Assembly: GCA_047495785.1 (NCBI GenBank)
Contig: JBLDXI010000019.1
Location: 2,046,001 to 2,110,000, forward strand
Origin: Lepidodermella squamata
Taxonomy: Eukaryota > Gastrotricha
Length of the DNA: 64,000 nt
Direction of reading: 5' to 3'
In this document: piece after piece, positions 32,608 through 44,059 of the stretch
Position numbering within the stretch: the first letter of the stretch is position 1
Layout of the letters: every line of letters begins with the position of its first letter
Translations under genes and position numbers: made by a program
The notes under the pieces: model-generated
The model's database searches: none
Told to the model about the DNA's origin: nothing
The model's input: only the letters and a program-made list of their open reading frames with translations

Positions 32608-33498
32608 GAGAAAAAAGTTCAAGCAATACTTTTGGAGCAAAGAAAAAAATCAGGCAGAAGCTATATATTAAAAAAGTGAAAAAATGAAGAAATTGTAGAC
32701 GACAGTGCAGTTAGTTATGCAAAAAATGAAAATGCTAACGAAAAAGGTGTAGGACGCCGGGGCTCCTATCTCACCATCCAAAAGTTTCGGCGTGACGTAC
32801 CGGAATAACGCAAAAAATCACGTGCCTTCGGACTAACCGCTTAAAATTGTGGCAAATTGATAATTATTTATTATTATTATTACTGGTTACTATATTTTAT
32901 ATTTATAAATATGGAAAGAATTTGATTTCAATTTTTAAAAGCAGCGCGCGGAACGCGGCATTTTCTCTTTTATGGTCGCAGCAAAAAAATTGATCTTTGC
33001 GTTGCTTTTTGTGAATGAGATTTTTTGCTGATCGCTGCTAATAAAGAGGTTGTTTTTTGCCGCGATAACCTTTGGACCTCATTAAAAATTACAGTCGTTT
33101 AATTCGAGCCCCGGCGTCCTAGTTTCTCTCATGGTCTTGGTAGTTTCATTTCGGTAATAAATTGGTTTCGTGGCTGGGTTTTCAGATTCAGATTCTTTGA
33201 AGCCGCCAACTTAACCACTGAATAGATCCTATTTAGAGCTTCAATTTGATATCTTAATTATTGAAAACGCTATTCTACGTCGGTTAGAAGTTGGTCAGTT
33301 TCGTTTTTAATAAAATGAGTAAAAAAATTAGAAGACCGCGGGCGATGTCTGCGATTTTCCAGCTAAACATAACAAGAGCAATTTTAATTCGTGAAACACC
33401 TTATCGCGTGCTAGTTTATCAAGGTCATATCAGACAACTGTTTTCCACAAAACCTACTTTGACTCATTTCATTGATTAAACAGTCGCGATTTTTTTCA
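32608..33498. other. Intergenic before FUT-like copy 2
   Basis: AT-rich. A 62-codon ORF at 33291-33479 has no motif. The ATG at 33472 is in frame with the FUT-like gene, but comparison with copy 4 favours the ATG at 33499. Confidence 0.4.
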
Positions 33499-36184
33499 AT
33501 GCTCTATCGTAGAAGATTGCCTCTCCCAAAGGCTGTGCAATGCCTTCTCATATTTTTATTTTTATCACCCCTGCTTATTATCGATTTTCTCCACGATTCG
33601 ACATGGCCATGTTTTGAATCGACTGGCAACCAGAAGCCAATTTCATTTTCTGATGATAATTTAACTCCGAGGCAACTCCAAGCCATCTCCCTGGCTGAGT
33701 CAATCAAGAACAATTATTTTGTAAAAATGGCTGAAAAAATGAGATCCGAGCCAATGGGTAACATTCAGTTTTCAACTTCATTCTGCCAGCCGTCGGCATT
33801 TTTAACGAATATTAAGTGTTACGACTTTATGTATTTGGCAATGTCGGCACGGAAAAAGGGCAAAAAGTGCAAATTCCGGAAACATCACCCGTGTTGCGGC
33901 CTGGGCGATCGGCTGCGAGGCTCAGTTATCGCTTTTTATCTCGCAATCGGCACAAATCGTGTGTTCAATTTCGACTGGAAGAAACCGGGCGATATTGCCG
34001 ATTATTTTGAAGTAAACGAACACTTTTACAACGACGCGGAGTTGCCGTATGATTTTAATGAAACTTACAATTCCGAGACTACAAAACTTGTGTTCCATCG
34101 CTGTGAGTTGATAAACAAGCCGTACAGCGAATATATGGCTCGAGAGACGCTGTTAAATGAGACGTCTCGCTTCAAATATTTGAAGCTATTTTCGAATCGC
34201 CACGCTGGGTTGGACTCAATTTTGCGGAACAGTGCGTTCAAGCGGAACTTTGAAGCATCCGCGCCTAGCTTGCTCGAGTATAACTACGATTTTAACATTG
34301 CGATTTCAGCAGCTTTGAGGCTCATTTTCGAGAGGCCTAATGCCAAATTGAGAAATCTGTTTGATGAAGCCATTTCTGCTACGATAGGACTGGATTTCTG
34401 GCATCAGTCGTTCAAGATAGCAATTCAACACCGAAGCTATGGTAAGTCGAAATTTCCAATATCAATGACTCTACGTCTTTTCGGCAGTGAAATTTCAGCA
34501 AATGAGGGTCAAATGAGCAGTGACATTTGAGCTGCGACATTTTGCGCAGTGGCAAATCATCAGTGACAAGTCGGCAGTGATTTTTGATAATTTATCCTAA
34601 ATTTTTCTAATTTTTTTTATCTTTATCTCGATGACATTTGTGCAGTGACATTTCAGCGGAGACATTTCATCAACAGAATTTCAGCCGTATTCAGCTGGGG
34701 GACTGCATTGAAATTGAGCTCGAAAAGTGAAAGTTCAATGCCTGAGATTAAACAATAAAAATTAATTAAGTGTCACTGCTCAATAGTCAATGATATTTTG
34801 TCGCTGCTGAAATGTCACTGCTCACTTGTCTACAAGAATTATTTAAATTAATAAAAAAATATGATTTTTATGGATTTTTTACTGACAAGGTGTCACTGAT
34901 GAAAAGTCACTGCTGATTTGACCCTCATTTGCTGATGTCACTGCTGAAAAGTCTGACCACGCTTTTTGATAATTTATAAATTAATTAAATTTGGGTGTGC
35001 CAAGTGCGCACCCTAAATTTAGGGTTCCAGCAATAAATTTGAGACTCCAGGTTTTTCGAATTTCAAGTCTTGACTAGAATCTCAAATTTTTTGTTATCAT
35101 GTCTAACGGACAGATCTTCATATTACGCGTATTTCGCGCTATGAGCCGTCAGTTTTTGCGAATTATACTTCATCCTATAGAGCCGATATCGATTCCAAGT
35201 ATCGATTTTACAAATCAGTGATTTCCCAATATCAGCCCTCTTGGAACCCAACATCAATAATTTTTCTAGTTTAGCTTAGGGCTTAGAGCATCATGTAGCT
35301 AAAATAAAAAATCCTAGGTTCAGTATCGATCACAAAACGATAACGCCGAAATCGCAAAGAATCTGAAAAATTTAGTGCTAGGACGCTTAAATTTAGCGCT
35401 GGAAGCTCATTTTTAGTGGAGGAAATATTTGGACTCAGTATTTGGTGTAAATAAGCAATAGTGTTCGATGTTTAGTTTAGCGCATTTCGCGTTAGCGCAA
35501 ATGTCGTTGGGGAAAGTGGCGCCCTAAGATTAGTACGTTGGGCTTTCGAAGTATATTTCATATAGAATTTTACGGTCATTTGATCAGCTAGATAGATAGA
35601 TCAGATACGAGAGCGAGTTGAATATTGAAAGTCGGGTTTCGCTCCCAAAATTTTCATCAAAGGATTAATTTGTACATTCTTCTCTTTTAGGGATCGATGA
35701 CATGTATCAGTATTATATTGGCGACGTTCGTTGTCAAGCTGAAGAAGCCATAAAGCTCTTGAACAGCGCAAACATCGCAAATGGCAAAAGCGTTGCAATT
35801 TTTCTGACAACTGATACGAATCGGGCTTCTGATGATTTGAAGCGGTTTTTGGCTGAAGAAATCGCGAAATCTCCGCGAACAATCAAAATTTTCATGACCG
35901 ATGGCATCCATAACATGACGATTCAGCATGTCGATAGGATAAATGGCGTGGATGACGAAGCTGTTTGGATGGGCGGGGCGAAAACGTACCTCGACTGGTT
36001 GCTGTTGACGAGAATGGACCGGCTGGTGATAACGCGAAGCGGGTTCGCCGAATCGGCTGCTCATCTTTCGCTGGCTACAACTCGGCGGCTCGTATCTCGC
36101 AATGAAGTGCCATGCAAATTCGATGATCACAGTGGCAGGACTTTGCCGGAGACATCCATGGGTCCTGAGAAAGATTTATATTAA
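33499..36184 (+). CDS. Fucosyltransferase-like type II protein, FUT-like copy 2 (478 aa)
   Basis: Two exons, 33499-34441 and 35691-36184, joined in phase 1 (TAT-G/GG), giving exactly the same codon number as copy 1. The start at 33499 gives MLYRRRLPLPKAVQCLL, which aligns with the start of copy 4. A hydrophobic anchor (LLIFLFLSPLLIIDF) follows. Conserved blocks are FSTSFCQPSAF, HHPCCGLGDRLRGSVIAF, FNFDWKKPGDIADYF, HRSYG at the junction and GGAKTYLDWLLLTRMDRL with SGFAESAAHLS. Like copy 1, it is most likely a Golgi fucosyltransferase of GT-B type. The 1.25-kb intron holds an inverted-repeat element and a copy of repeat family S. A TIR element has landed only about 25 bp after the stop codon. 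Confidence 0.82.
34469..34957. mobile_element. Inverted-repeat element in the intron of FUT-like copy 2
   Basis: ACTCTACGTCTTTTCGGCAG and TTTCAGCAAATGAGGGTCAA at the left pair with TTGACCCTCATTTGCTGATG and CTGCTGAAAAGTCTGACC at the right. The interior carries many copies of GCAGTGACATTT and its inverse. Confidence 0.8.
35110..35390. repeat. Repeat family S, copy 1
   Basis: Contains GCCGATATCGATTCCAAGTA, CGATTTTACAAATCAGTGAT and CGAAATCGCAAA. The same words occur inverted at 55235-55480 and, in part, at 56560-56690 and 60600-60870, always close to a glycosyltransferase gene. Confidence 0.65.
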
Positions 36185-36208
36185 CATTTTTCGTATCGAG
36201 TTGATAAT

Positions 36209-36993
36209 TAGATATTAGAGCACTGCTTCTAATTTTACAATGCAAATCGCACGATTTCTAATTTTGAGTTTTTTCACTTAGAACGCGTGCGTTTTTCTTA
36301 TTCGCATTTCTAATTCACTTAGAACACGTGCGTTGTTCTAATTAGCGAATTAGAACACGCACGTTTTTTATTGCGCGTAATTACTCATTCATTAAACAGC
36401 AACGCATTTTTACGCACAGCAATAATTTCTCATTTTTATTGCACACACAAAACGCTGTTAATAACCGAGGCGATAGCCGAGGTTACCAAAGGCGAGCGCA
36501 GCGATGCCTTTAAAATACAACGAGGCGAAGCCGAGTCTAGTAGTGAAAAGCGAGTGAAGCGAGCCTGGATGAGACGTTGAAATGAGTCGAAGCAAGAGTG
36601 GAACGAGGCGCAGCCGAGTGTAACGAGTGCGGAGACGAGTTTCAACGTTTTCCATTCTTTTAAGCCACTTTTCTGCCTGCTGTTTATTGAACGTAGTATC
36701 GCCATTCTTCGTGCGGCGAGTGCACAATTATTACCCTCAATAAAACACACACACACCAGTGTTAGCAATAATGCAATAACGCGAGCGTTGCAAAACTGGC
36801 ACGAATTTCGCATTGCTAGGCGCAACGATTTCAGTAAATTGGCTTCGCTCTCAAAGGTGGTCATAATTTCGATGAGCTGGGCATGTTCAGCGAGGTACTA
36901 GTTGATGCTCACTCAAAGCAGAAATGTGAATAAAATGAGGTGAAAAAACTCGCGTAACTCAGTCCCTGAAAATTAGAAGCCGTGCTCTAATAA
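36209..36993. mobile_element. TIR element after FUT-like copy 2 (second copy at 37577-38361)
   Basis: The left end TATTAGAGCACTGCTTCTAA and the right end, read inward, TATTAGAGCACGGCTTCTAA are inverted repeats of about 24 bp. The interior has GAACGCGTGCG-type palindromes near the left end and a stretch of GAGCGAAGCGAGC-like words (36480-36640). ORFs on the minus strand (36436-36864) lack recognisable domains. Confidence 0.75.
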
Positions 36994-37149
36994 TGTTAGA
37001 TCACTCGTTTTGATACTAATCTCGAAAACGCTGCCTCTCGTAAACTTCGACTCGTGAAAAACTCGCGCTCCACTCGTCTGCGCCTCGTTCCGCTTGCTCG
37101 TTTTTCACTCGTCTTCGTATACTCGAGATTATAAAAAAATCCGCCGTTA

Positions 37150-37552
37150 AGGCAAAAGCGTTGCAATTTTTCTGACAACTGATACGAATCGGGCTTCTGA
37201 TGATTTGAAGCGGTTTTTGGCTGAAGAAATCGCGAAATCTCCGCGAACAATCAAAATTTTCATGACCGATGGCATCCATAACATGACGATTCAGCATGTC
37301 GATAGGATAAATGGCGTGGATGACGAAGCTGTTTGGATGGGCGGGGCGAAAACGTACCTCGACTGGTTGCTGTTGACGAGAATGGACCGGCTGGTGATAA
37401 CGCGAAGCGGGTTCGCCGAATCGGCTGCTCATCTTTCGCTGGCTACAACTCGGCGGCTCGTATCTCGCAATGAAGTGCCATGCAAATTCGATGATCACAG
37501 TGGCAGGACTTTGCCGGAGACATCCATGGGTCCTGAGAAAGATTTATATTAA
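37150..37552 (+). pseudogene. FUT-like copy 3: 3' fragment made by the tandem duplication
   Basis: Begins inside exon 2 (GKSVAIFLTTDTNRAS equivalent) and keeps the frame to the stop, encoding the last ~130 residues with GGAKTYLDWLLLTRMDRL and SGFAESAAHLS. It has no exon 1, start, or acceptor of its own. It is identical to the end of copy 2, so it is a by-product of the 1368-bp duplication and not a gene. Confidence 0.92.
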
Positions 37553-38517
37553 CATTTTTCGTATCGAGTTGATAATTAGATATTAGAGCACTGCTTCTAA
37601 TTTTACAATGCAAATCGCACGATTTCTAATTTTGAGTTTTTTCACTTAGAACGCGTGCGTTTTTCTTATTCGCATTTCTAATTCACTTAGAACACGTGCG
37701 TTGTTCTAATTAGCGAATTAGAACACGCACGTTTTTTATTGCGCGTAATTACTCATTCATTAAACAGCAACGCATTTTTACGCACAGCAATAATTTCTCA
37801 TTTTTATTGCACACACAAAACGCTGTTAATAACCGAGGCGATAGCCGAGGTTACCAAAGGCGAGCGCAGCGATGCCTTTAAAATACAACGAGGCGAAGCC
37901 GAGTCTAGTAGTGAAAAGCGAGTGAAGCGAGCCTGGATGAGACGTTGAAATGAGTCGAAGCAAGAGTGGAACGAGGCGCAGCCGAGTGTAACGAGTGCGG
38001 AGACGAGTTTCAACGTTTTCCATTCTTTTAAGCCACTTTTCTGCCTGCTGTTTATTGAACGTAGTATCGCCATTCTTCGTGCGGCGAGTGCACAATTATT
38101 ACCCTCAATAAAACACACACACACCAGTGTTAGCAATAATGCAATAACGCGAGCGTTGCAAAACTGGCACGAATTTCGCATTGCTAGGCGCAACGATTTC
38201 AGTAAATTGGCTTCGCTCTCAAAGGTGGTCATAATTTCGATGAGCTGGGCATGTTCAGCGAGGTACTAGTTGATGCTCACTCAAAGCAGAAATGTGAATA
38301 AAATGAGGTGAAAAAACTCGCGTAACTCAGTCCCTGAAAATTAGAAGCCGTGCTCTAATAATGTTAGATCACTCGTTTTGATACTAATCTCGAAAACGCT
38401 GCCTCTCGTAAACTTCGACTCGTGAAAAACTCGCGCTCCACTCGTCTGCGCCTCGTTCCGCTTGCTCGTTTTTCACTCGTCTTCGTATACTCGAGATTAT
38501 AAAAAAATCCGCCTTAA

Positions 38518-39155
38518 CGGCGGATTTTTTTCTAATTACGCGTTTTCTCGATTAGAATCAAAACTCGGTGTTCTAACATATATTAGAAATTTAATTATTG
38601 ATGATAGTATAATAGAATGTTATACATTTATTTTCTGAATGTGCTATTGAAGTAAAATGACCGGAAACAAGTGAAAAGTGGGGCTAGGCGAAATTTTGGA
38701 CATCGTGAGATTTTGATGGCGGACTTTCAAGATCAATTAACGAGCAGTCGAACGATATCAAAAGGAGGTTGATATTCATCAGGGTTGCTGAGAAAATGGG
38801 CTTCAAAGTTTAAGAGCAAACAAATGCTAATTTAAAAAATTGAGTTTTTTATTGGATCAGCTAATAATCCCCCACGCAATAAATTCTGATGTTATTTTCT
38901 TATGCACAGTCGGTTCTATGCCAATTAAGCAAACGAAAATTTAGCAAGGGCTTTTGAGCAACGAATGGATTGAATGAAAAAAATTCTAGAAAATCAGGAA
39001 AAAATCTTCCAAGCTCGCTCCAAGCATCGAAATGTAGAGCTTGATCAGAATTACCTGGTCAATTAAAAATACTCTTCAATTTCATTGTCTTATTGGCAGT
39101 TGGCATATTTTATTAATTGATCATTTTTATGCGATTTTCCCCATTTCAAAAACAG
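38518..39155. other. Intergenic, original 3' flank of FUT-like copy 2
   Basis: ATTTATTTTCTGAATGTGCT and ATTGAAGTAAAAT near 38625 match the flank right behind copy 4 (about 56500). So this is the old 3' flank, now pushed 2.4 kb away by the insertion and duplication. No gene seen. Confidence 0.6.
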
Positions 39156-39440
39156 AATATCTTTTAACGTAACCAAATTTGCCTGTTGCGGAACCAAATC
39201 GGCATTTTGCGGAACCTAATTTAAGGAAAGCGAAAGGTCACTTTTTGAATTTTTCTACGAAATTGAGGCAATGCATGAATCCGATAGTGAAGAATGTGTC
39301 TTTTTCAGAGTTTTACGCTGAATTTAATGATGATTTATTTCAAATTATGCTGATAAATCATGACAAGCTTGAATGCTTCAAAAATTGGCTTTAGGCTCAT
39401 TTGGTTCCGCGACAGTCAAATTTGGTTCCGCTAAAAGAAA
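39156..39440. mobile_element. MITE family G, copy 1
   Basis: Left end GAATATCTTTTAACGTAACC then AAATTT; right end AAATTTGGTTCCGCTAAAAG. GGAACCAAAT and GCGGAACC words are repeated just inside the left end. Interior is AT-rich with GAGTTTTACGCTGAATTTA. Confidence 0.75.
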
Positions 39441-40660
39441 GGCCCTTTCAAAAATAGTCAAAATTTCGAAAAAATAATCAACGTGTTCATCGTTTCAAGA
39501 GCTATCCAGAACTGCCGGAAATTATTGATTGTGATTAATTGTTCAAGAATAATTAGCGATCGAAAATCACCTGATTTGTTTACTTTTCCAACCACTCGAT
39601 GCTGATTCATCACAACATCTGGTGCCCATGGCGTTTACAGGCTTTGTCAGGAGTAGGACCATCTTAAAACTAGCTCTATGAGCGTGTCAGATCTCTCTTT
39701 TTTATTTATCTATGACTGGCGATTCGCTCTGCGGTGCACATGTTTTTTCTCGCCTGCGAATGAGAGAAAAAAGAAACGAGTTAGTGCGAGGACCTTTATA
39801 TAGCGCAAAATACACAGAACGATTTATCGGTAAACTGTGTGATTATGAAAAATTGAGATATTCCATGTCTATTAATTTATTTCCAGCGATTGCATGCGTT
39901 TCAATCAAAAAATTATCGATTCATTGAATTTCAAGCAATTTTAGTCTATCCAGTCTCCACTTGTGGGGACACTTATCATTAATCGCCAGTCGCTTCCTAT
40001 GCGACTCAATCCCCCCTGGCTGATTGCCAAGGTCGACTTTTTCGAACAGGTACTCATGCGGGTTGATCGAGGCGTAGCGATTCAGAAAATTGGCGCAATA
40101 AATCGGCCTCGCCTCCAAGTCTGTCATCGAGAAACAAACACCCTGCCGAATCGCCCGCCACCAAGTCGCCCAACTGTCGCTGTTATCGTAATGCGAGTAA
40201 TGAATAGCAACTTTGGGCGCGACTCGGATAAAACTGGGCGGCACCCCGGCTTCGGCCAACGTTCTCGTCTGGCCGTCGAGGTTGCTCACCCATCCAGGCT
40301 GCGACTCGCTGATAATCCAGTAGTAGTCGTCTCGAAATTTGTTCCACATGAACGTGCACATGAACGTGCTCATTTTTCGAAAAATTACCTTTGTAACCCG
40401 TCAATTCATATGTTGTTAGAGGCGCACGCGCCCACCACGACGGACCTTCCGGGTTCGGCGGGCCAAACATCGGCCTTACAACGGGTTTGCCATCGACGAA
40501 CACGTCATTGAGACCGACCCTCGAAATGAAGGCTGCATTCGTGTCCGTAAAGCCAACATACTCGGCATCTGTAAAATTATCCGCCCAAAATTTCAACCTA
40601 CGTTAAATAAAATATGAAGTGTTCTTTCATATATATTCATACTAAATTAAGTACGCAGCT

Positions 40661-40979
40661 TCCCGGTTACGTAATATTCCAAATTTCTGGATCATAAAAT
40701 TCTGCTTTTAAAACTGAGTAAAAATAATATCTCATCTAGAAAGCTGAGATAACTTGGCCTTATCGAATTTGCTGGCTAAATCATGAAATTAGGGTTGGAA
40801 AGCTCAGGAAACCTTAAAGGTCCCGAACCTTAGATCGAACTTCATGAAAATAGGGCAAGACTCCTGATTTTGTCAGCAAATTTGATAAGTTATCTCAGCC
40901 TTCTAGATGAGATATTATTATTACTCAGTTTTAAAAGTAGAATGTTATGATCTACTAATTTCGAATATTAGGTAACCCG
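40661..40979. mobile_element. MITE in intron 1 of GT-A-like copy A
   Basis: Inverted repeats of about 100 bp. The left arm runs from CCCGGTTACGTAATATT through CTTTTAAAACTGAGTAAAAA to GCTGAGATAACTT. The right arm starts AAGTTATCTCAGCCTTCTAG and ends TAATTTCGAATATTAGGTAA then CCCGAA. Confidence 0.9.
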
Positions 40980-41493
40980 AAAGCCGATCAACAACAAATA
41001 TCCACTCTGGAAAAACATGTATGAAAGGTAATTTTGTCATCCACAAATATGTACGAAATTATAAAATTTCATACAAATTTGCACCCAATAATGGTAAATT
41101 TATCGGAATCATACACAATAATAAGCTTACCATTGCGACTTGTGCCATCCGTTGCACGGGAAGACACGTTTCGGGTAGAAAATCCTGACATCAGTGTCGA
41201 GTACATCTCGGCTGATTTTTTCAACTTTCGCGCCGAAATTATTAGCTTCTTCCTGATTTTCGCCATCAGCTAAAATCACAAGTTTCAGATGATCGGCCGG
41301 CCAGAATAAAGCCAGGGTATAAGCGAGCCAGTTTTTGTACTCGTCAAATCGCCGGTCATCGGCGGCCGACGTCACCATGAGTTCGATATCGGGCCATTTG
41401 TCATCGCACGACCCACGCTCCGGTATTACAAATTCCGCGGGAAAAGTTGGGCTTGAATTGGATTTCAGGACAGCTTGTTGTACTTGTTGTACA

Positions 41494-42080
41494 CTATATG
41501 GCCATAAAGAAACGCACACCAGTCGAAAAATGCGTTGCGTAAATGGCTGCCATCAGGGTGATGTAGGCCTTTCTAGTTTTAAGCACGAATTCTGATGCGC
41601 TCATATGATTTGAAGTTGGCTATATTATTACTTTCTACGACTTTAGTGGAGGGTTGTTTCGTGTCAAGATTGTCCGCGAGTACCCTATAATTCGGTCGGA
41701 AGATACTTACCCGCCACCTTGATGACAGCCACTGGGGCTTCACGCAGTTCTGACGAGATTCTGCCCGTTCAGCTCGAAATTGTGGGATATTGGTCAATGG
41801 AAACCAGCAGTATTATCACTAATTTGGAGCTGTTTCTGGTGCCTTGGAGAGCTTATGCTCATCTCCGGCGTGCTCAGAAGTCGTGAAAATCGTCAAGAAT
41901 GTCCCATTTCGGGACCATAAATTGACCCATTTCGAAGGTGTTGGAAATGGTTTTCAACGTCAATTACGAATTTAAAAGAACACGATTTGGAAATATCTAA
42001 TGACATCCGGTTTAAAATAACGTCATATTAAACGATTAACGCACGTTTCGACTGGCGTGTGTGTCTCTATGGCCATATAG
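41494..42080. mobile_element. 587-bp TIR element inserted in exon 1 of GT-A-like copy A
   Basis: Left end CTATATGGCCATAAAGAAAC then GCACACCAGTCGAAAAATGC; right end, read inward, CTATATGGCCATAGAGACAC then ACACGCCAGTCGAAACGTGC. Imperfect ~45-bp TIRs. The flanks on either side line up with the uninterrupted exons of copies B and C. No transposase ORF. Confidence 0.88.
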
Positions 42081-42476
42081 AATATGACGAATAACGCTAA
42101 CGAGGCGAGGCCGAGGGCGGCTAATATATAATGTAAACGTAGTCGAAGCATTTTTTGCATAAACATTCTGGAAAATGAAATAGAAATGCAACTGCAAAGT
42201 CCGAAAGCGACCACATCGCGGTCTGGTCGACCAGACCCCGACGGGGCATTGCTCGTGTTCCACGTCGCGCTCTGGTCGACCAGGATGCGACGGGCCTGCA
42301 ATCTCTCTTATCAAACACCTATGTCGGACTTCGGCTCGTAGGTGACGACCGAGGTACGATGGGCTCCAAATCGAGAACAATGGACGCGCGCGCGCATTGT
42401 CCCGCCGTGCTCTGGCTCACACGCGCGCGCACAAGCCAGAGCCTTGGGTCGGACTTGGGTCGTAACATAACGACGC

Positions 42477-42565
42477 CAAAAATCTGGGAAATAAGGTCGC
42501 GAATATTGAAATTCAATTTGCTCATTAAATTTGAGCAGATAAATTATTAGAGATTAATACCTCAG
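42477..42565 (-). promoter_or_regulatory. Conserved upstream block of the GT-A-like family (copy A)
   Basis: GGGAAATAAGGTCGCGAATA followed by ATAAATTATTAGAGATT. The same block occurs upstream of copies B (53466-53545) and C (58626-58705) and is better kept than the sequence around it. It could be promoter or 5' leader; no TATA box was identified. Confidence 0.5.
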
Positions 42566-44059
42566 CAAAAAACAATCAACAAATTTGAGCGACATTTTCT
42601 GCAAAATGTAACAGACAAAAAATGTATAGGAAGTCATTTTCGATTTCTTAATACTCATGCAACTTCTTGGCTAAAAAACTTCGATGGCGGACTGAAATTA
42701 ATGTTCGGCTTTCTCATTGCTAATGCATACCACAAGCTCTAAACCTATAGCTTTGTACTACGCATCAGGGAAGAATAAATCACGTCCATGGTTTCTCTAT
42801 TGGATATATGGCTTCTCTAAAGATAGATGTTACATGGCTTTGTGTTGATTTAAGAATGACTGAACTCTAGAAATTCTGAACATTTCAATTTTTTAATGAA
42901 TATGAAAAGCAGCAAGGCCCCTAAAAACGATGCAATTGGCGAATAAGCTCAACATTTGCAAATGGGTTCATCATGCTACCTAATGATAGAATAAAAAATT
43001 GAAAATCCGAGCATTCAAAACCGCAAGAAGTCGAACCCGAGGCGCCCGCAAACGATGTTTTATACAGGAAAAACAAAAAAGCTATGCCCACTTTTGCCTA
43101 TAGCGCAAGAAGTAAAGAAGTACGAATTCTATAAGTAAAGGATCGACTACCCTACCCTTACTGTGGCATTGATGACAAAATACAGAATGAGGCATAAATA
43201 TTGAGCCGGCTTTATTTCTTCAGTGCGCAGTCATTTCGGCTCCGATTCTCACATTTCCTATACCGTTGGAATGCCCATGAAAAATATTCCTCACATGTTT
43301 CGCTCAAGGGATCCTGGTCGCATTGAAGTTATAGCCAGATCAAGAATTCCAGCTAGCGATTGCGACATTCTCAAAGTTGGAAAATAATGTTTTTTCGATT
43401 TATCTCAAAAAGTCGTTTTGTGGACATGGCACTATTTTCCGCGCGCACGACGAAATTACAACAGAAAACGACACCTGTAGTTCACGCCATGCACAATAAT
43501 CAGTAGCTGGGCCAAGCCTCCGAAATAAGTGGTTGAACTTTCGCACGTCTCTTGCGCTTTAAATTTGCATCACTTGTGCATTAATTCCGCAATTTTCACC
43601 GCTCTATCGTTGGCGGATGTGTCGTGGGCCGTGTTGCGTGTTCACATCTCGTAAATCAATCATTGGTAAATCGAATAAAATAAAAAATTTCCTAAATCAA
43701 TCAAATCAAATCAATGTCTCTGCCATCTCATGAATTATGTTTCTTTGTATTCAGGCCATTTATCGCCTAGGTATTCGACCATTGAAATTTAGAATTTTTC
43801 GAAATTTGGCCACCAAGAGATTGATGAATCAGCAGACCATCTGGCGCCCATGGCGTTATACACCCCTTTTGTACCCCTTTTCTCGTGAGTAGACAGCATA
43901 GATGTCTATGGTCGACAGTGGATCCGCCTTATAATGAGCCCAACATTTACCGGTTACCGGTTACTGTCCAAATAGGGGATCATGATTGGCAAAATGTTCA
44001 CCATCCTATTGAACTCCTTTATTAAATTTATATCTCTGAAAGCTGTTATATAATAGCAA
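42566..44059. other. Intergenic, relic of the divergent GT-A/FUT-like spacer
   Basis: 43420-43570 (TTTTCCGCGCGCACGACGAA, AACAGAAAACGACACCT, GGGCCAAGCC) is homologous to 53690-53820, the spacer between GT-A-like copy B and FUT-like copy 4. Here the FUT-like partner is missing and a decayed retrotransposon follows. No coding region. Confidence 0.6.

Larger units (their letters stand above)
35782..38517. repeat. 1368-bp direct tandem duplication
   Basis: 35782-37149 and 37150-38517 appear base-for-base identical over the parts compared, at an offset of exactly 1368. The unit comprises the last ~400 bp of FUT-like copy 2 exon 2, the TIR element behind it and ~150 bp more. The end of the second unit lies in a perfect hairpin, AAAATCCGCC-TTAA(C)-GGCGGATTTT; the same AATCCGCC sits at the junction between units. 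The identity points to a very recent event or an assembly artefact. Confidence 0.95.
39921..42151 (-). pseudogene. GT-A-like glycosyltransferase copy A, broken
   Basis: Compared with the intact copy C, exon 1 starts at 42151 (MLRLRLHYILAALGLASLAL). A TIR element (41494-42080) interrupts it behind the membrane anchor. Exon 1 resumes as QQAVLKSN and ends at 41131. Exon 2 is 40389-40597, complete, with FWADNFTDAEYVGFTDTNAAF. Intron 2 and about the first 70 residues of exon 3 are deleted, so exon 2 runs out of frame into the remaining exon 3 part (39921-40370, CTFMWNKFRDDYYWIISESQ to LKLLEIQ). No complete protein is possible. A 319-bp MITE lies in intron 1. Confidence 0.88.

Noticed and set aside
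35687-37498. Minus-strand ORFs of 147-168 codons across FUT-like second exons (also 16503-17009 and 56085-56366)
   Set aside because: They recur opposite every FUT-like exon 2 and vary where the plus-strand protein is conserved, so they are antisense shadows.
36436-38232. Two identical 142-codon minus-strand ORFs (36436-36864 and 37804-38232)
   Set aside because: They lie inside the TIR element and its tandem copy, run through GAGCGAAGCGAG-like low-complexity words and the right half of the element, and show no known domain.
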